The translations under genes were made by a program, and so were the position numbers. A stretch of DNA of 64,000 bases, taken from NCBI GenBank assembly GCA_041391665.1, contig JAWKNO010000002.1, forward strand, positions 1,798,001 to 1,862,000. The letters run 5' to 3'. The notes under the pieces are model-generated. The model was not told where the DNA came from and searched no databases. It worked only from the letters and a program-made list of their open reading frames with translations. Numbering within the stretch: position 1 is the stretch's first letter; the number at the start of each line of letters is the position of its first letter. Shown in pieces: positions 17,673 through 27,607 of this stretch. This DNA comes from Bacteroidia bacterium (GTDB lineage: Bacteria > Bacteroidota > Bacteroidia > J057).

Positions 17673-18809
17673 TTAAATCGCCCTGTCAAGATCCTCTATA
17701 AGGTCTTCTACATCTTCAATTCCAACAGAAAGCCGGATCAGTGTATCTTTCAATCCACTTTTTAATCTTTCTTCCCGGGGAATAGACGCATGCGTCATGG
17801 AAGCAGGATGACCGATCAGGGATTCAACCCCGCCAAGGCTTTCAGCGAGGGAAAACAAATGGGTGCCGCTCAGCACTTTGAGTGCACTTTCCATCCGGTC
17901 ATCTTTCAGGGTAAAGGAGAGCATACCGCCGAAACCGCGCATTTGTTTTTTTGCTACAGAATGGTTGGGATGAGACGGAAGTCCGGGCCAGTACACGCGT
18001 TCAACTTTAGGATGTGCAGACAGAAATTCTGCAATTTTTGCCCCATTTTCACAATGGCGTTGCATACGAAGATGCAGGGTTTTGATCCCGCGGAGCGTCA
18101 GAAAACTATCCTGAGGGCCAGGTACCGCGCCGCAGGCATTCTGGATAAACCGAATTTGCTCGTTGAGCGAATCGCTACTGGTAATAATTGCCCCCATGAC
18201 CACGTCGGAGTGGCCATTGAGATATTTGGTGAGCGAATGGACCACCAGGTCTGCTCCCAGGTCGAGGGGATTTTGCAGATAGGGCGAGGCGAAAGTATTA
18301 TCCACCACCACCGTAATCTGGTGGGCTTTGGCGATTGCCACCATTTCACTGATGTCAATCACATTCATCAGCGGGTTGGTAGGTGTTTCTATCCATACCA
18401 TTTTGGTCTGTGGAGAAATAGCAGCCGCAAAATGGGCAGGGTCAGACATATCGATAAATGTAGCGCGGATACCAAAGCGGCCAAAAACTTTGGTAAATAT
18501 CCGGTATGTGCCGCCATACAGATCGTTGCAGCTAATCACCTCATCGCCCGGATTGAGCAGTTTGATGATTGCGTCGGTTGCAGCCATACCCGAAGAAAAA
18601 CAGATGCCGTATTTTCCATTTTCCAGCGCAGCCAGCGATTGTTCGAGCGCGGTACGTGTTGGATTATGCGTTCGGGAATACTCATATCCCTTATGATCAC
18701 CGGGAGCGGCCTGTACATAGGTACTCGTCTGATAAATCGGCGTCATGATAGCTCCGGTGGCAGGATCGGGAGAAACCCCTGCATGTACTGTCTTTGTACC
18801 AAATTTCAT
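17673..18809 (-). CDS. Cystathionine gamma-synthase/lyase family PLP enzyme
   Basis: This 378-residue Cys/Met-metabolism PLP enzyme acts by gamma-elimination or gamma-replacement between cysteine and homocysteine. The N-terminus KFGTKTVHAGVSPDPATGAI and YEYSRTHNPTRTALE are characteristic. SSGMAATDA contacts the cofactor, VVDNTFASPYLQNPL holds the PLP aspartate, and the PLP-binding lysine lies in VVHSLTKYLNGHSD. The SLGGVESLIGHPASMTHASI block near the C-terminus binds the substrate carboxylate. Sequence does not separate cystathionine gamma-synthase (methionine synthesis) from gamma-lyase (cysteine formation), so no symbol is given. It stands alone, divergent from the EcsC gene with an 80-bp gap. 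Confidence 0.92.
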   Translation of the reverse strand: MKFGTKTVHAGVSPDPATGAIMTPIYQTSTYVQAAPGDHKGYEYSRTHNPTRTALEQSLAALENGKYGICFSSGMAATDAIIKLLNPGDEVISCNDLYGGTYRIFTKVFGRFGIRATFIDMSDPAHFAAAISPQTKMVWIETPTNPLMNVIDISEMVAIAKAHQITVVVDNTFASPYLQNPLDLGADLVVHSLTKYLNGHSDVVMGAIITSSDSLNEQIRFIQNACGAVPGPQDSFLTLRGIKTLHLRMQRHCENGAKIAEFLSAHPKVERVYWPGLPSHPNHSVAKKQMRGFGGMLSFTLKDDRMESALKVLSGTHLFSLAESLGGVESLIGHPASMTHASIPREERLKSGLKDTLIRLSVGIEDVEDLIEDLDRAI

Positions 18810-18889
18810 CTGAATTTTTCTTCTTATATTAAACCATTCTACTAAAACATCTGTAAAAGTAAGGAAGATTTACAAAACTTAATTCTCCA

Positions 18890-19783
18890 ATGGCTAAATT
18901 GAACGCATCCGAAAGCAAAATTCTCGACGAAATCGCCGCATGGAAAGGCTCAGGCCCCAGTTTCCTAAACCGCGCCACCGATTTTGTCAGCCGCCCGATT
19001 AGTTGGGTAACGGATAAACTAACCCCTGAAGAGGTAAAAGGAAGTGTTTCCGGTCTCACTGAAAAAATTGTTGAAAAATTACAGGACGTTACCCAATGGA
19101 CGGTAAACTCTACCGAAATCCTGAAGGCTACCCGTGAATTTGAAATAACGGCCACCAGTGTCCCCGACCTGAAAAAATCATCCATTCACGATCTGGATCA
19201 TGTCGCAGAAAAATTTATTGACCAGAATACCCGTATGGCAACGCTGAGTGGTGTAGGAACAGGCCTCGTGGGTTGGCCCGGACTCATCGCTGACCTGCCT
19301 GCATTGTTTACATTCTCCATTCGCACCATTTACCAGATTGCCCTTTGTTATGGTTTTGACCTCAACGGGGAAAATAGCACTCCCGAAGATAAAGCCTACG
19401 AAATGGAATACATGATGCGTATTTTCAAAATTTCCACCTCTTCTGATACGATTCAAAAACAACGCGCCCTCGCTGAATTAAAGGATTTTGAAGCAGGCAG
19501 AAATTCGGAAGTATATGGAGAGGTCGCAGGAGATTATACCACCAAACAATTGGGACGCAATGCAACCAGTTTTATTTCCCGAATGATCATTAAAGAAATC
19601 GTTGAACGCACGATCACCAAAAAAGCCATTGGTTTGGTACCCGGTCTGGGTGCAGTATTCTCCGGAGGATTTAACTACGTGTACATGAAAGACGTGGGAG
19701 AAGCAGCATTTATGTTGTATCGGGAGCGCTTTCTGCTGGACAAAAAAGGTCGCAAAAACACGATCAATATTCAGATTGAATAG
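18890..19783 (+). CDS. EcsC-family protein
   Basis: This 297-residue protein of the EcsC family has no established biochemical function; the name comes from the third gene of the Bacillus ecs operon. Visible family features are the N-terminal helix (ILDEIAAWKGSGPSFLNRATDFVSRP), the glycine-rich hydrophobic segment ATLSGVGTGLVGWPGLIADLPALF, the YEMEYMMRIFKIS helix, and a second glycine-rich hydrophobic segment (GLVPGLGAVFSGGFNYVYM). The two hydrophobic patches suggest membrane association. Its last 20 bp overlap tail-to-tail with the serine hydrolase gene on the other strand. Confidence 0.85.
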   Translation: MAKLNASESKILDEIAAWKGSGPSFLNRATDFVSRPISWVTDKLTPEEVKGSVSGLTEKIVEKLQDVTQWTVNSTEILKATREFEITATSVPDLKKSSIHDLDHVAEKFIDQNTRMATLSGVGTGLVGWPGLIADLPALFTFSIRTIYQIALCYGFDLNGENSTPEDKAYEMEYMMRIFKISTSSDTIQKQRALAELKDFEAGRNSEVYGEVAGDYTTKQLGRNATSFISRMIIKEIVERTITKKAIGLVPGLGAVFSGGFNYVYMKDVGEAAFMLYRERFLLDKKGRKNTINIQIE

Positions 19784-21173
19784 CGTCCAGCACACCGCTG
19801 ACCAGTTCGCCAATGTCAAATGCATCCCGGTCGGTCGTAACCCCCAATCTCACCACCACCACATCCCTTGAAGGGACAATTACGACATACTGTCCATCGA
19901 AGCCGGAAGCATAATACATGTCTTCCGGCAGATTGGGCCAATAATGATAGCCATTATCATCAGGTACAGGTTTTGTCCCATTGGTCCAGAAATGAGCCCC
20001 GTATCGTCCATATGGATCAGTTGTCGTTCTTTTTCGACTATAGTCCACCCATCCTTCTGACAAAATACGATCGCCGCCCCACACGCCATTGTTGAGAAAT
20101 AACAACCCAAATTTCGCCCAGTCCCGGGGCGTAGCATAACAAAAGGAGGAGCCCACAAAAGTCCCCGAAGCATCCACTTCCATGACAGCCGAAGACATGC
20201 CGATCCGGGAAAATACATTTTCGTAAGGCATTCTCAAATAGGCATTATAGTCCTGATACAAAAAGCGGAGGTATCGGTTGATGATATTAGTCGTACCGCT
20301 GGAATAATTCCAGACTTCATCCGGCTGATGGATCAGCGGCTTGGAGGCAGCGTAAGCACCGGCATTTTCAACGGTAAACAGCATCCGGGTTACATCAGTG
20401 GATGATCCATACATTTCATTAAATTCCAGCCCGCTGCTCATCCGCAGCAACTGGTCAAGCGTAAGGCTTGCACGCGGGTCGCCAGATGCCCATTCCGGGG
20501 CATATATCGGTTGGATAACCGATACCCTGCTTTCTTCCGCCAGTGAACCCAGGATTGCATTGGTAATACTTTTAGTCATGGACCACCCCCGCTGGGGCGT
20601 ATTTTTATCAAAACCGGGCGCGTATTGTTCGCCAATAATTTTCCCCCTGTACACGACGACGACTGCATTTGTGCGTTTTAAGCCGTTGGGATTATTTTCT
20701 TCGAAGGCCTGCTCAACGGCCAATTTCACTTTTTCAATCTGTACATTCTCCGGCACGGGCAACGTATCCTTGTCTCCCGTGGGCCAGAACATCGTATCCG
20801 TTGCAGGAAGTTTGGTGCGGGGATTGGCGTATGGCTGATTTCGGAGCGAATCTTCGGTTATCCCCAGTACAAGTGTACAACCCAACCCTTCCCGGAATAT
20901 TGCCGTCTGCTTTGCCAGACCCAGCAATGAAGCTGAAGCACTTTTGGCATCCCGGTTCACTTTCACCCGTGTGTTTCGGACGGCAAACCGATCCAGTTCC
21001 ATTTTCCGGACAGACTCTTCGTCCCGGTCAGCGACAAAAACACAGGAGCACATCGTTTTGGCGGCAAACCCGGTTGCAACCGGCAGCAAAGAATTGGAAA
21101 GCCAGATAATAACAGCGATCAAAACCATCAGAAAGAACAATACCGGGAAAAAGAATTTTTTTCGAATTTTCAT
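19764..21173 (-). CDS. Membrane-anchored serine hydrolase of the class C beta-lactamase/esterase family
   Basis: This 469-residue protein has an N-terminal hydrophobic segment (about residues 8-29) acting as anchor or signal and a beta-lactamase-type serine hydrolase domain. The catalytic S198-M-T-K201 is in GWSMTKSITNAILG; NYSSGTTNIINRYL gives the second-motif tyrosine; a C-terminal HYWPNLPEDMYYASGFDGQYVVIVP segment precedes the end. Members act as esterases, D-aminopeptidases or carboxypeptidases, and true beta-lactamase activity is unlikely from context. It overlaps the EcsC gene end by 20 bp and its start faces away from the CHAT gene. Confidence 0.85.
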   Translation of the reverse strand: MKIRKKFFFPVLFFLMVLIAVIIWLSNSLLPVATGFAAKTMCSCVFVADRDEESVRKMELDRFAVRNTRVKVNRDAKSASASLLGLAKQTAIFREGLGCTLVLGITEDSLRNQPYANPRTKLPATDTMFWPTGDKDTLPVPENVQIEKVKLAVEQAFEENNPNGLKRTNAVVVVYRGKIIGEQYAPGFDKNTPQRGWSMTKSITNAILGSLAEESRVSVIQPIYAPEWASGDPRASLTLDQLLRMSSGLEFNEMYGSSTDVTRMLFTVENAGAYAASKPLIHQPDEVWNYSSGTTNIINRYLRFLYQDYNAYLRMPYENVFSRIGMSSAVMEVDASGTFVGSSFCYATPRDWAKFGLLFLNNGVWGGDRILSEGWVDYSRKRTTTDPYGRYGAHFWTNGTKPVPDDNGYHYWPNLPEDMYYASGFDGQYVVIVPSRDVVVVRLGVTTDRDAFDIGELVSGVLDAIQSEY

Positions 21174-21263
21174 GATATATCGGGATTGAAAAAAGCCTTA
21201 CAATAACATTTGCACAATTACTTTATCCATGTAAATTTAGAGTTAAGACCCGGAATAAAAAGT

Positions 21264-24200
21264 ATGATCATTCGAAATAATAATCCCCGCCCAAACAAAT
21301 CTATCCCACATTTTCTCTATACTTTTCTTTTATGGGTATTTTTTTTTCTGCCAAATACATGTATTTCGCAGAAAACGACAGAAGAAGCCATCCAGCTGCA
21401 ACATCGCGCTGATGCTTTTCTGGATTCCGCGCAGTGGGACAGCTCGCTCAAATACTACCGTATCGCAGGGGAATTTTACAGAAAGACCGCACAGTGGGAA
21501 AGTTACCGGCGATGCCTGCGCGGAATCAGTAAAGTGGCTATCGGAGAAAAAAAATATGACGATGCGATTGTATCTCTCCGAGAGGGAATCCAGGTATTAA
21601 AGCTTGCACCGGGAAACCACGGGGATCAGACGGATCTGGCGCTTCATTCTCTTGCGACGATGTTGCAGGCAGCGGGAAAGTACAATCAGGCTAAATCGGT
21701 ATTTCTGGAAGAACTCTCTGTCGCGACGAAAGTTTATGGAGCTGAAAGTGATGATGTTGCCGGAATATTGATGGATATTGGAGGAATTGACTACCTGAAT
21801 AAATCCTATAAATCTGCCATTAGCTATTACCTCCGTTCTTTGGAAATGATGGAAAAAATCAATCGCCCGGTGGATGAAGTTATGGCTGGCCTGCTGAGCA
21901 ATATTGCCATCTCTTACCAGCAAATTTCAAACAATGAATCTGCGTTTTTTTTCCAGCGAAAAGCCATCAAAGCCAGAATTGACCTGCTGGGTGCAGACGA
22001 CCCCTATGTGGGTGATTCCTATCAGGCGCTTTCCAATATTTTCAGAAATACAGGCCAGGGAGACTCGATGATGTATTACCTGAATAAAGCGAAAGTTATT
22101 TACGAAAAATCATCAGAAAGTCAGGATTACAGACTGATGGTGTTGGCAAGTAATACGGCAGATTATTATTTCACGAGGGAAAATTATGAAACGGCCCTTT
22201 CATTTTATTTACAGGAGCAGGCTCATGCACTCGCTGCCTTTGGAGAGAATCATCCTTTAATCATCAATTCGAAAGTAAAGATCGGCAAAGCTTATGCAGG
22301 CCTTGGAAATGTAAGAGAAAGTATATTCTATTTTCAGGAAGCATTGGATTTTGTGGCTCTTTCCACGGAAGTTAGTGAATCCTTTGTTGCCACCATTTAC
22401 ACAAATATCCAGCAATTATACTTTAATACCCATGATTATCGCAATTCATTGGATTTTGCATTCAAGGCGCTGACCATTCAGCTCGGGGCTTCTGATGAAG
22501 ATCCGGAAGCGCTTGCAGAGTTGTACGGCAAGATTGGAACCCTTTATGAGCGAATGGGAAATTTGCCGCTCGCTGTTCGTTATCTGGAAAAAAGTCTGGA
22601 ATTGTACAGGATTTTATCAGGAGAAAACCACCCGGCTTTCGCAAATGTATTGATTGAACTGGCCGTATCCTGTGCTGCTACCGGAGACTACCCACGGGCA
22701 TTTCTCCTGATCAATCAGGCACTGGAAATTCAATCCCGACAATACCCGCCTACTCATATCAATATAGGTTTGGGTTTTATCAATCGGGCTAAAATCCTGC
22801 GGGACTGGGGTAAAACAGAGGATGCGCTGACAGATTACAACCGGGCACTTCGGGTTTTCGAGCATAATCAACAAGCAGGGAAATCAGATATCTACCTGAC
22901 GTACAACAGTATTGCCAAAATACTTCATAAGAAAAATCTCCTTTGGGAAGCCCTTGATCAAAATCAAAAAGCCTTCACAATTGCTTACCCCAATTTTCAC
23001 CCCAAATCGATCCATGATCTTCCTTCGGAAAATAAAGCCTATAATCATGCGGTAGGAGAATTTCTTCTTTTTCAGGAAAAAGGAGAAATTCTCCTTGACA
23101 TATCCAAACAGAAAAATAACGATATCCAGTATGCTACATCTGCATTTGAAAGTCTGAAAATGGCGATGAAAATGGCAGAAGCTATCCGCAATAACTATCA
23201 AAAAGAAGACTCCAGACTTGTTTTCCAAACTCAGACGCATGCACTCTATGAAACGGCTATTGAAGCTGCATGGGTGTTATATGAAGCAGATTCTACCGAC
23301 CAGCTGGCAGAAGAAATTTTTGCAATCACCGAACGCAGCAAATCCGCAGCGCTCAATGATGTTTTCCGCCAAAACCAGGCAAAACACTTTGCCGGCATAC
23401 CCGATAGCCTTGTGGCGCTGGAAAAACATTATTTACAGCTCATGCTGAGCTACGAAAATCTGCTGGCAAAAGAAACAAACAAAGGCCCTGCCATGAACCG
23501 GGAATTATTTGAGATCAGAGAAAATGCCTATTCTGCGCTTTCTGAAAAATATAAAACCCTTCAAAATTATCTACAGAAGAACTATCCTGCATATGAGGCG
23601 TTGGTGATGAAACAGGAAATCGTTCTTCTAAACAGCATACAGCAAACAGCAGTAGAAAAAAATAAAACACTGGTGAATTATTTTTTGGGAAATAAATCTC
23701 TTTTTATCACCGTAGCAGGTAAAACCAGATTTATACGCCGTGTCCCTTTACCGGAAAATTTTGAAGATCAGGTCGTTACCTTCCTGAATCTGGTCAAAAA
23801 TCCCCACGCTGAACTGAAGGCCTTTTCCAATGTGGCAGTAGACCTGTACAATCTTTTGATAAAACCCATCGGTGAGGAAATCCAGACTCCGGCACTGGTG
23901 ATTGTACCGGACGGGTTGCTTACCTATCTGCCTTTTGAAGTTTTGATTTCCGCAAAAAATGAAGACACCAATTGGCGTACCCTTCCTTATCTTTTTCAAA
24001 AATATGCCATATCTTATGCGTTTTCTGCCAGCCTGTTTGCCCATTTATCCGACCAGCCATATTCCCGCAAGCTGAGAAATCGTTACCTGGCATTTGCGCC
24101 TTCCTTTCAAAATCAGCATTATTCCGGAGACTCCCTTTATGCTTCAGCGATCAGAGGATCGGATCTGGCAGAACTCCCCGGAACAACCCGGGAGATTCAA

Positions 24201-24875
24201 TTACTGAATAAATATTTTCAAGGAACCCAATATACCGGGGATGCCGCAAATGAAGCTGCATTTAAATCTTTGTCCAGGGGTTATTCGATAATCCACCTGG
24301 CTACCCATGCCATCGTCGATGACAACTATCCGGAAAATTCCCGGCTCTTGTTTTCGCCAACACCCGATAGCGCGCTGCTGGCAGAAGGCAATGAAGGCGA
24401 TCTGTACCCCTGGGAGATTTTCCCACTACAGCTCAATGCTCGTATGGTTGTACTGTCTGCCTGTAATACAGGTTTTGGAAAACTACAGAGAGGGGAAGGT
24501 GTCATGAGTCTGGGAAGAGCATTTGCTTATGCAGGGGTACCCGGGATTGTGATGAGTCTTTGGCCGGCAGAAGATGCTGTTACCGCAGAGCTAATGGGTT
24601 ATTTTTATGAATACCTGGCAGAAGGAGATGCCCGCGATGAAGCCCTGAAAAAAGCCCGGTCCCGCTATCTGGAGACAGCAGAACCGGATGCACTACGCCC
24701 TTTTTACTGGGCTGGATTTATATGCCAGGGAGATACTACGCCTTTGGTTTCTGTCCCATATTGGGGATACCTGATAGGTATCACGGCCTTATTACTCTGC
24801 GCTTTTAGTCTCCTGGTTTATTTTTTACGAAACAAAAAACTCACCAATTCTTTTCCCCGACATACTCAAGTCTGA
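21264..24875 (+). CDS. Secreted TPR-CHAT caspase-like protein
   Basis: A 1203-residue protein: signal peptide (YTFLLWVFFFLPNTCISQ), a long array of tetratricopeptide repeats (for example SLKYYRIAGEFYRKTAQW and AVRYLEKSLELYRIL), a helical spacer, then a C-terminal CHAT domain. The likely catalytic pair is H1015 (HLATHAIVDD) and C1067 (VLSACNTGFG), followed by GEGVMSLGRAFAYAGVPGIVMSLW. A C-terminal transmembrane helix (GYLIGITALLLCAFSLLVYFL) and short basic tail end the protein. It is therefore probably anchored with the protease domain in the periplasm. The ATG at 21264 was chosen over 21210 because it gives a proper signal peptide. CHAT proteases are activated by partner binding in known systems; the partner here is unknown. 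Its 3' end overlaps the convergent beta-trefoil gene by 35 bp. Confidence 0.88.
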   Translation: MIIRNNNPRPNKSIPHFLYTFLLWVFFFLPNTCISQKTTEEAIQLQHRADAFLDSAQWDSSLKYYRIAGEFYRKTAQWESYRRCLRGISKVAIGEKKYDDAIVSLREGIQVLKLAPGNHGDQTDLALHSLATMLQAAGKYNQAKSVFLEELSVATKVYGAESDDVAGILMDIGGIDYLNKSYKSAISYYLRSLEMMEKINRPVDEVMAGLLSNIAISYQQISNNESAFFFQRKAIKARIDLLGADDPYVGDSYQALSNIFRNTGQGDSMMYYLNKAKVIYEKSSESQDYRLMVLASNTADYYFTRENYETALSFYLQEQAHALAAFGENHPLIINSKVKIGKAYAGLGNVRESIFYFQEALDFVALSTEVSESFVATIYTNIQQLYFNTHDYRNSLDFAFKALTIQLGASDEDPEALAELYGKIGTLYERMGNLPLAVRYLEKSLELYRILSGENHPAFANVLIELAVSCAATGDYPRAFLLINQALEIQSRQYPPTHINIGLGFINRAKILRDWGKTEDALTDYNRALRVFEHNQQAGKSDIYLTYNSIAKILHKKNLLWEALDQNQKAFTIAYPNFHPKSIHDLPSENKAYNHAVGEFLLFQEKGEILLDISKQKNNDIQYATSAFESLKMAMKMAEAIRNNYQKEDSRLVFQTQTHALYETAIEAAWVLYEADSTDQLAEEIFAITERSKSAALNDVFRQNQAKHFAGIPDSLVALEKHYLQLMLSYENLLAKETNKGPAMNRELFEIRENAYSALSEKYKTLQNYLQKNYPAYEALVMKQEIVLLNSIQQTAVEKNKTLVNYFLGNKSLFITVAGKTRFIRRVPLPENFEDQVVTFLNLVKNPHAELKAFSNVAVDLYNLLIKPIGEEIQTPALVIVPDGLLTYLPFEVLISAKNEDTNWRTLPYLFQKYAISYAFSASLFAHLSDQPYSRKLRNRYLAFAPSFQNQHYSGDSLYASAIRGSDLAELPGTTREIQLLNKYFQGTQYTGDAANEAAFKSLSRGYSIIHLATHAIVDDNYPENSRLLFSPTPDSALLAEGNEGDLYPWEIFPLQLNARMVVLSACNTGFGKLQRGEGVMSLGRAFAYAGVPGIVMSLWPAEDAVTAELMGYFYEYLAEGDARDEALKKARSRYLETAEPDALRPFYWAGFICQGDTTPLVSVPYWGYLIGITALLLCAFSLLVYFLRNKKLTNSFPRHTQV

Positions 24876-27444
24876 ATTTTGCATTTTCTGAAACTCCGGC
24901 AAACTGGTAAAAACGGCCATTGCTATAGGTTGCGTAGTATTTTTCTTTGTGATGTTTAAACCGAAAGTAATAATAGCCAGGTTCATTGGGAACAGGAATC
25001 ACCATGACTTTTTCATTCGCCCTGTCGTCCACAGCATGCTGCTTCATAAATATCTGCGCATAGTTTTTATCTGCATGCCCTTCTACATTCCAATCATATC
25101 CGGCCAGTGTCGAAACCACATAAAAATAGTTTTTCTCATTACTGGGAATCACCTGCCAGTATTTTTGGGGGAGGCTTGTAGCAACCGGTTCTTCTCCTTT
25201 TTCGACTGAGGTTGTGCCCAAAGCCTGTCCTGTTGGTTTATGGATCAACATAAACATAGGGCCGTTCATCCTGATCTTTTTCCGGCTTTTGTCAGAACCT
25301 GTAAAGAACTCATCCATTTCCTTTACAGCCTTTTCAAAGGCATTCTTCGAGCTACCCCAAACTCCTTCAATGTCTTTGTCAAGACCAGTAACGAGTCCGG
25401 CTGCATAGTTGGCTTCTCTGCGAATAGCAGCCTCAATCTGTTTGACAATACCTCCAGCATTGGGATTTAAGACAACATTAATAATTTGTGAATTCCCAAA
25501 AACGGTAAACTCTATTTTTGCACTTATAGAGGATTGAATATCTGCAAGCCGCCCCGAAAAATCCAAAGACTTCACCGAAAATCCGTTTACCAAAATTCTG
25601 CCGAGGCCTCCGGACTGGCGGAGTTTGTTTTCCAGATCTGCCGCATCCGCAACAAAAGTAACAGAACTATTGGGCAGGGGTGTGGAAAGATTGGTAACTG
25701 AACCTTTTAAAGATCCCCTGATTTCACCAAACACATTTCCATACATGTCAAAATCATAACTGGAAGGCGTAAGTTTCAGATAGGTGTTTGCAACCAATCC
25801 TAATACGATTAACCGCCCATCTACTCTACCGATTTCAACCTTTGGATCATTGGAAGCAGCTATCCGGTTGAGATTATCGATTGTCATATCCATTCTCATT
25901 ACAGGATTGCCCACGCCATTTGCTCCGGTAAATTCAAAGGTATTTCCCATCCTTACTGCATCTGCAGTACCAGTAACCAACATCCCCTGCTGATTGAGGT
26001 TAAACAGAAAATCAGCATTCCACCCCAACACATTTTTTTTCATTGCAAATGACATCCCGACAGGATAACTTTTCCCAAGTACGGTTGCCCCACTCAGATT
26101 AGGCACTATATACATATCAGCTTTGGAAGGTGCTATGATATGAAAAACCTGATCCACTTTTGCCGGAATGGTTATCGCAACATTCGTCAGAATTTCCAGC
26201 GCTTTCCCGGGGGCAAAATTGTCAATACCGCCAATAAATACAGAATTCATCGGGTTGTTGACATCAACGTTTACCACTACATTGCCTCCCATCTTTCTAT
26301 TGGGCTGATTTCCGAGCTGCCAATTGCCACTCATTGCCAATTGTGAAGGATAACCCGAAGCCACGTTGATTTTGCCGCCAATTCCCAGGTTATCAAAATA
26401 TACCGGGATGTTGATCAATGGCGGCTTGTACATTCCTTTGTCTCCCGTAAGTCTCCCGGTAAGGCCAACATTTCCTGCAACTTCTGCAGAAAGCGAACCA
26501 TAAAAAGTCAGTGGCTGCCGATCAACCATAAAGCCGAGTTCGACATAAGGCTCGATATTGATGGCATTTACCTGAACCGGGATTTCAGTGCTTATTCCTA
26601 CTTTCTTAAACGACATTCCCCAACCATCTTTTTCAAACAACTTCATCTCTGCCTGATAACTCCCATCGAGAAAAAGTTTGCTTAACTGGGCATTCCCGTA
26701 AACGGTAAACCGGGGATATTGATTCTGGATTCGCACGGGTAATTGATAACCACTCACAATACTAAATCCTTGTCTGAGAGTGGAAGGAAAATTTGCGCTC
26801 AGCGCAAGACCACTATAAGCACCTGAACTAAAATCAGAAGTTGCCAAAGCGATCACAATATTATTGATTTGGTTGCGGACTGCATTCAATGGCTTTAACT
26901 GAGGCGAGATTGATGCATAATCCAGCTGGCTATTGGTTTTGAAAGCAATCATCAGGGCTGGCACCCCCGTGATATCAGCAGAAATCCTTCCTTCCATTTC
27001 CGCCTGTCCATTTAAGGGTTTTCCCGAAAGTGTCACTTTCTGACTGGTACCACTTTGACTAAAATTAAACTTCAGATCATTTACATTCGCCAGATTCATC
27101 GCACTGGCAAGGTTTTTATTTTTTATGGAGGCGAAGGACTGAATCAATTCCGCAAAACCTATAGGTTTGGTAAAGGTCAGATTTATATCCAAAAAATTGT
27201 CTCCCGCATCCAGACCTGCCTGAATATTTACAGGAACCCCTGCGATTGTAGCCGTTGCCGTATACCTGGCTCTATCTATATTTTCATTTGTGATTGCACT
27301 GATTTGAGAAACCTGAAATACCTGTTGCAACCGGGTTTCCAGTTCGCCAGCAGCAGCAATCCGGGACATAGGAGTATTTGAGGGAAAGGCCTGGCTTTGT
27401 ACAAAGAGCAAAGCCAGAAAGGCAAATCCTAAAATTCGATTCAT
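24841..27444 (-). CDS. Secreted protein with repetitive beta region and C-terminal ricin-like beta-trefoil
   Basis: This 867-residue protein begins with a signal peptide (MNRILGFAFLALLFVQSQAF). I prefer the ATG at 27442-27444; the ATG at 27453 is also possible. Most of the protein is beta-rich with recurring phrases (MTIDNLNRI, FEFTGANG, MEGRISADITGVPALMIAF) and no family I can name. The last ~130 residues (FMLIHKPTGQALGTTS, KYWQVIP, YYFRFKHHKEKYYATYSNGRFYQF) resemble a ricin-type beta-trefoil, usually a carbohydrate-binding module. No T9SS sorting domain is visible at the C-terminus, so it may stay periplasmic. It is divergent from the sigma-factor gene with a 163-bp AT-rich gap and overlaps the CHAT gene end. 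Confidence 0.65.
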   Translation of the reverse strand: MNRILGFAFLALLFVQSQAFPSNTPMSRIAAAGELETRLQQVFQVSQISAITNENIDRARYTATATIAGVPVNIQAGLDAGDNFLDINLTFTKPIGFAELIQSFASIKNKNLASAMNLANVNDLKFNFSQSGTSQKVTLSGKPLNGQAEMEGRISADITGVPALMIAFKTNSQLDYASISPQLKPLNAVRNQINNIVIALATSDFSSGAYSGLALSANFPSTLRQGFSIVSGYQLPVRIQNQYPRFTVYGNAQLSKLFLDGSYQAEMKLFEKDGWGMSFKKVGISTEIPVQVNAINIEPYVELGFMVDRQPLTFYGSLSAEVAGNVGLTGRLTGDKGMYKPPLINIPVYFDNLGIGGKINVASGYPSQLAMSGNWQLGNQPNRKMGGNVVVNVDVNNPMNSVFIGGIDNFAPGKALEILTNVAITIPAKVDQVFHIIAPSKADMYIVPNLSGATVLGKSYPVGMSFAMKKNVLGWNADFLFNLNQQGMLVTGTADAVRMGNTFEFTGANGVGNPVMRMDMTIDNLNRIAASNDPKVEIGRVDGRLIVLGLVANTYLKLTPSSYDFDMYGNVFGEIRGSLKGSVTNLSTPLPNSSVTFVADAADLENKLRQSGGLGRILVNGFSVKSLDFSGRLADIQSSISAKIEFTVFGNSQIINVVLNPNAGGIVKQIEAAIRREANYAAGLVTGLDKDIEGVWGSSKNAFEKAVKEMDEFFTGSDKSRKKIRMNGPMFMLIHKPTGQALGTTSVEKGEEPVATSLPQKYWQVIPSNEKNYFYVVSTLAGYDWNVEGHADKNYAQIFMKQHAVDDRANEKVMVIPVPNEPGYYYFRFKHHKEKYYATYSNGRFYQFAGVSENAKFRLEYVGEKNW

Positions 27445-27607
27445 GCGATACATAATGTTAATGATTAAGTTATGTGTTGTTGTTATGAAAAATTTTGAAA
27501 TCATAACCCTTACTACCCTCAGAATTCAAAACATTACCCGCTGGGTAAAAAAAAATATAAATCACTGACCAGCATTCGTATAAATTTGCCTTAGATTTGG
27601 AAAACCT

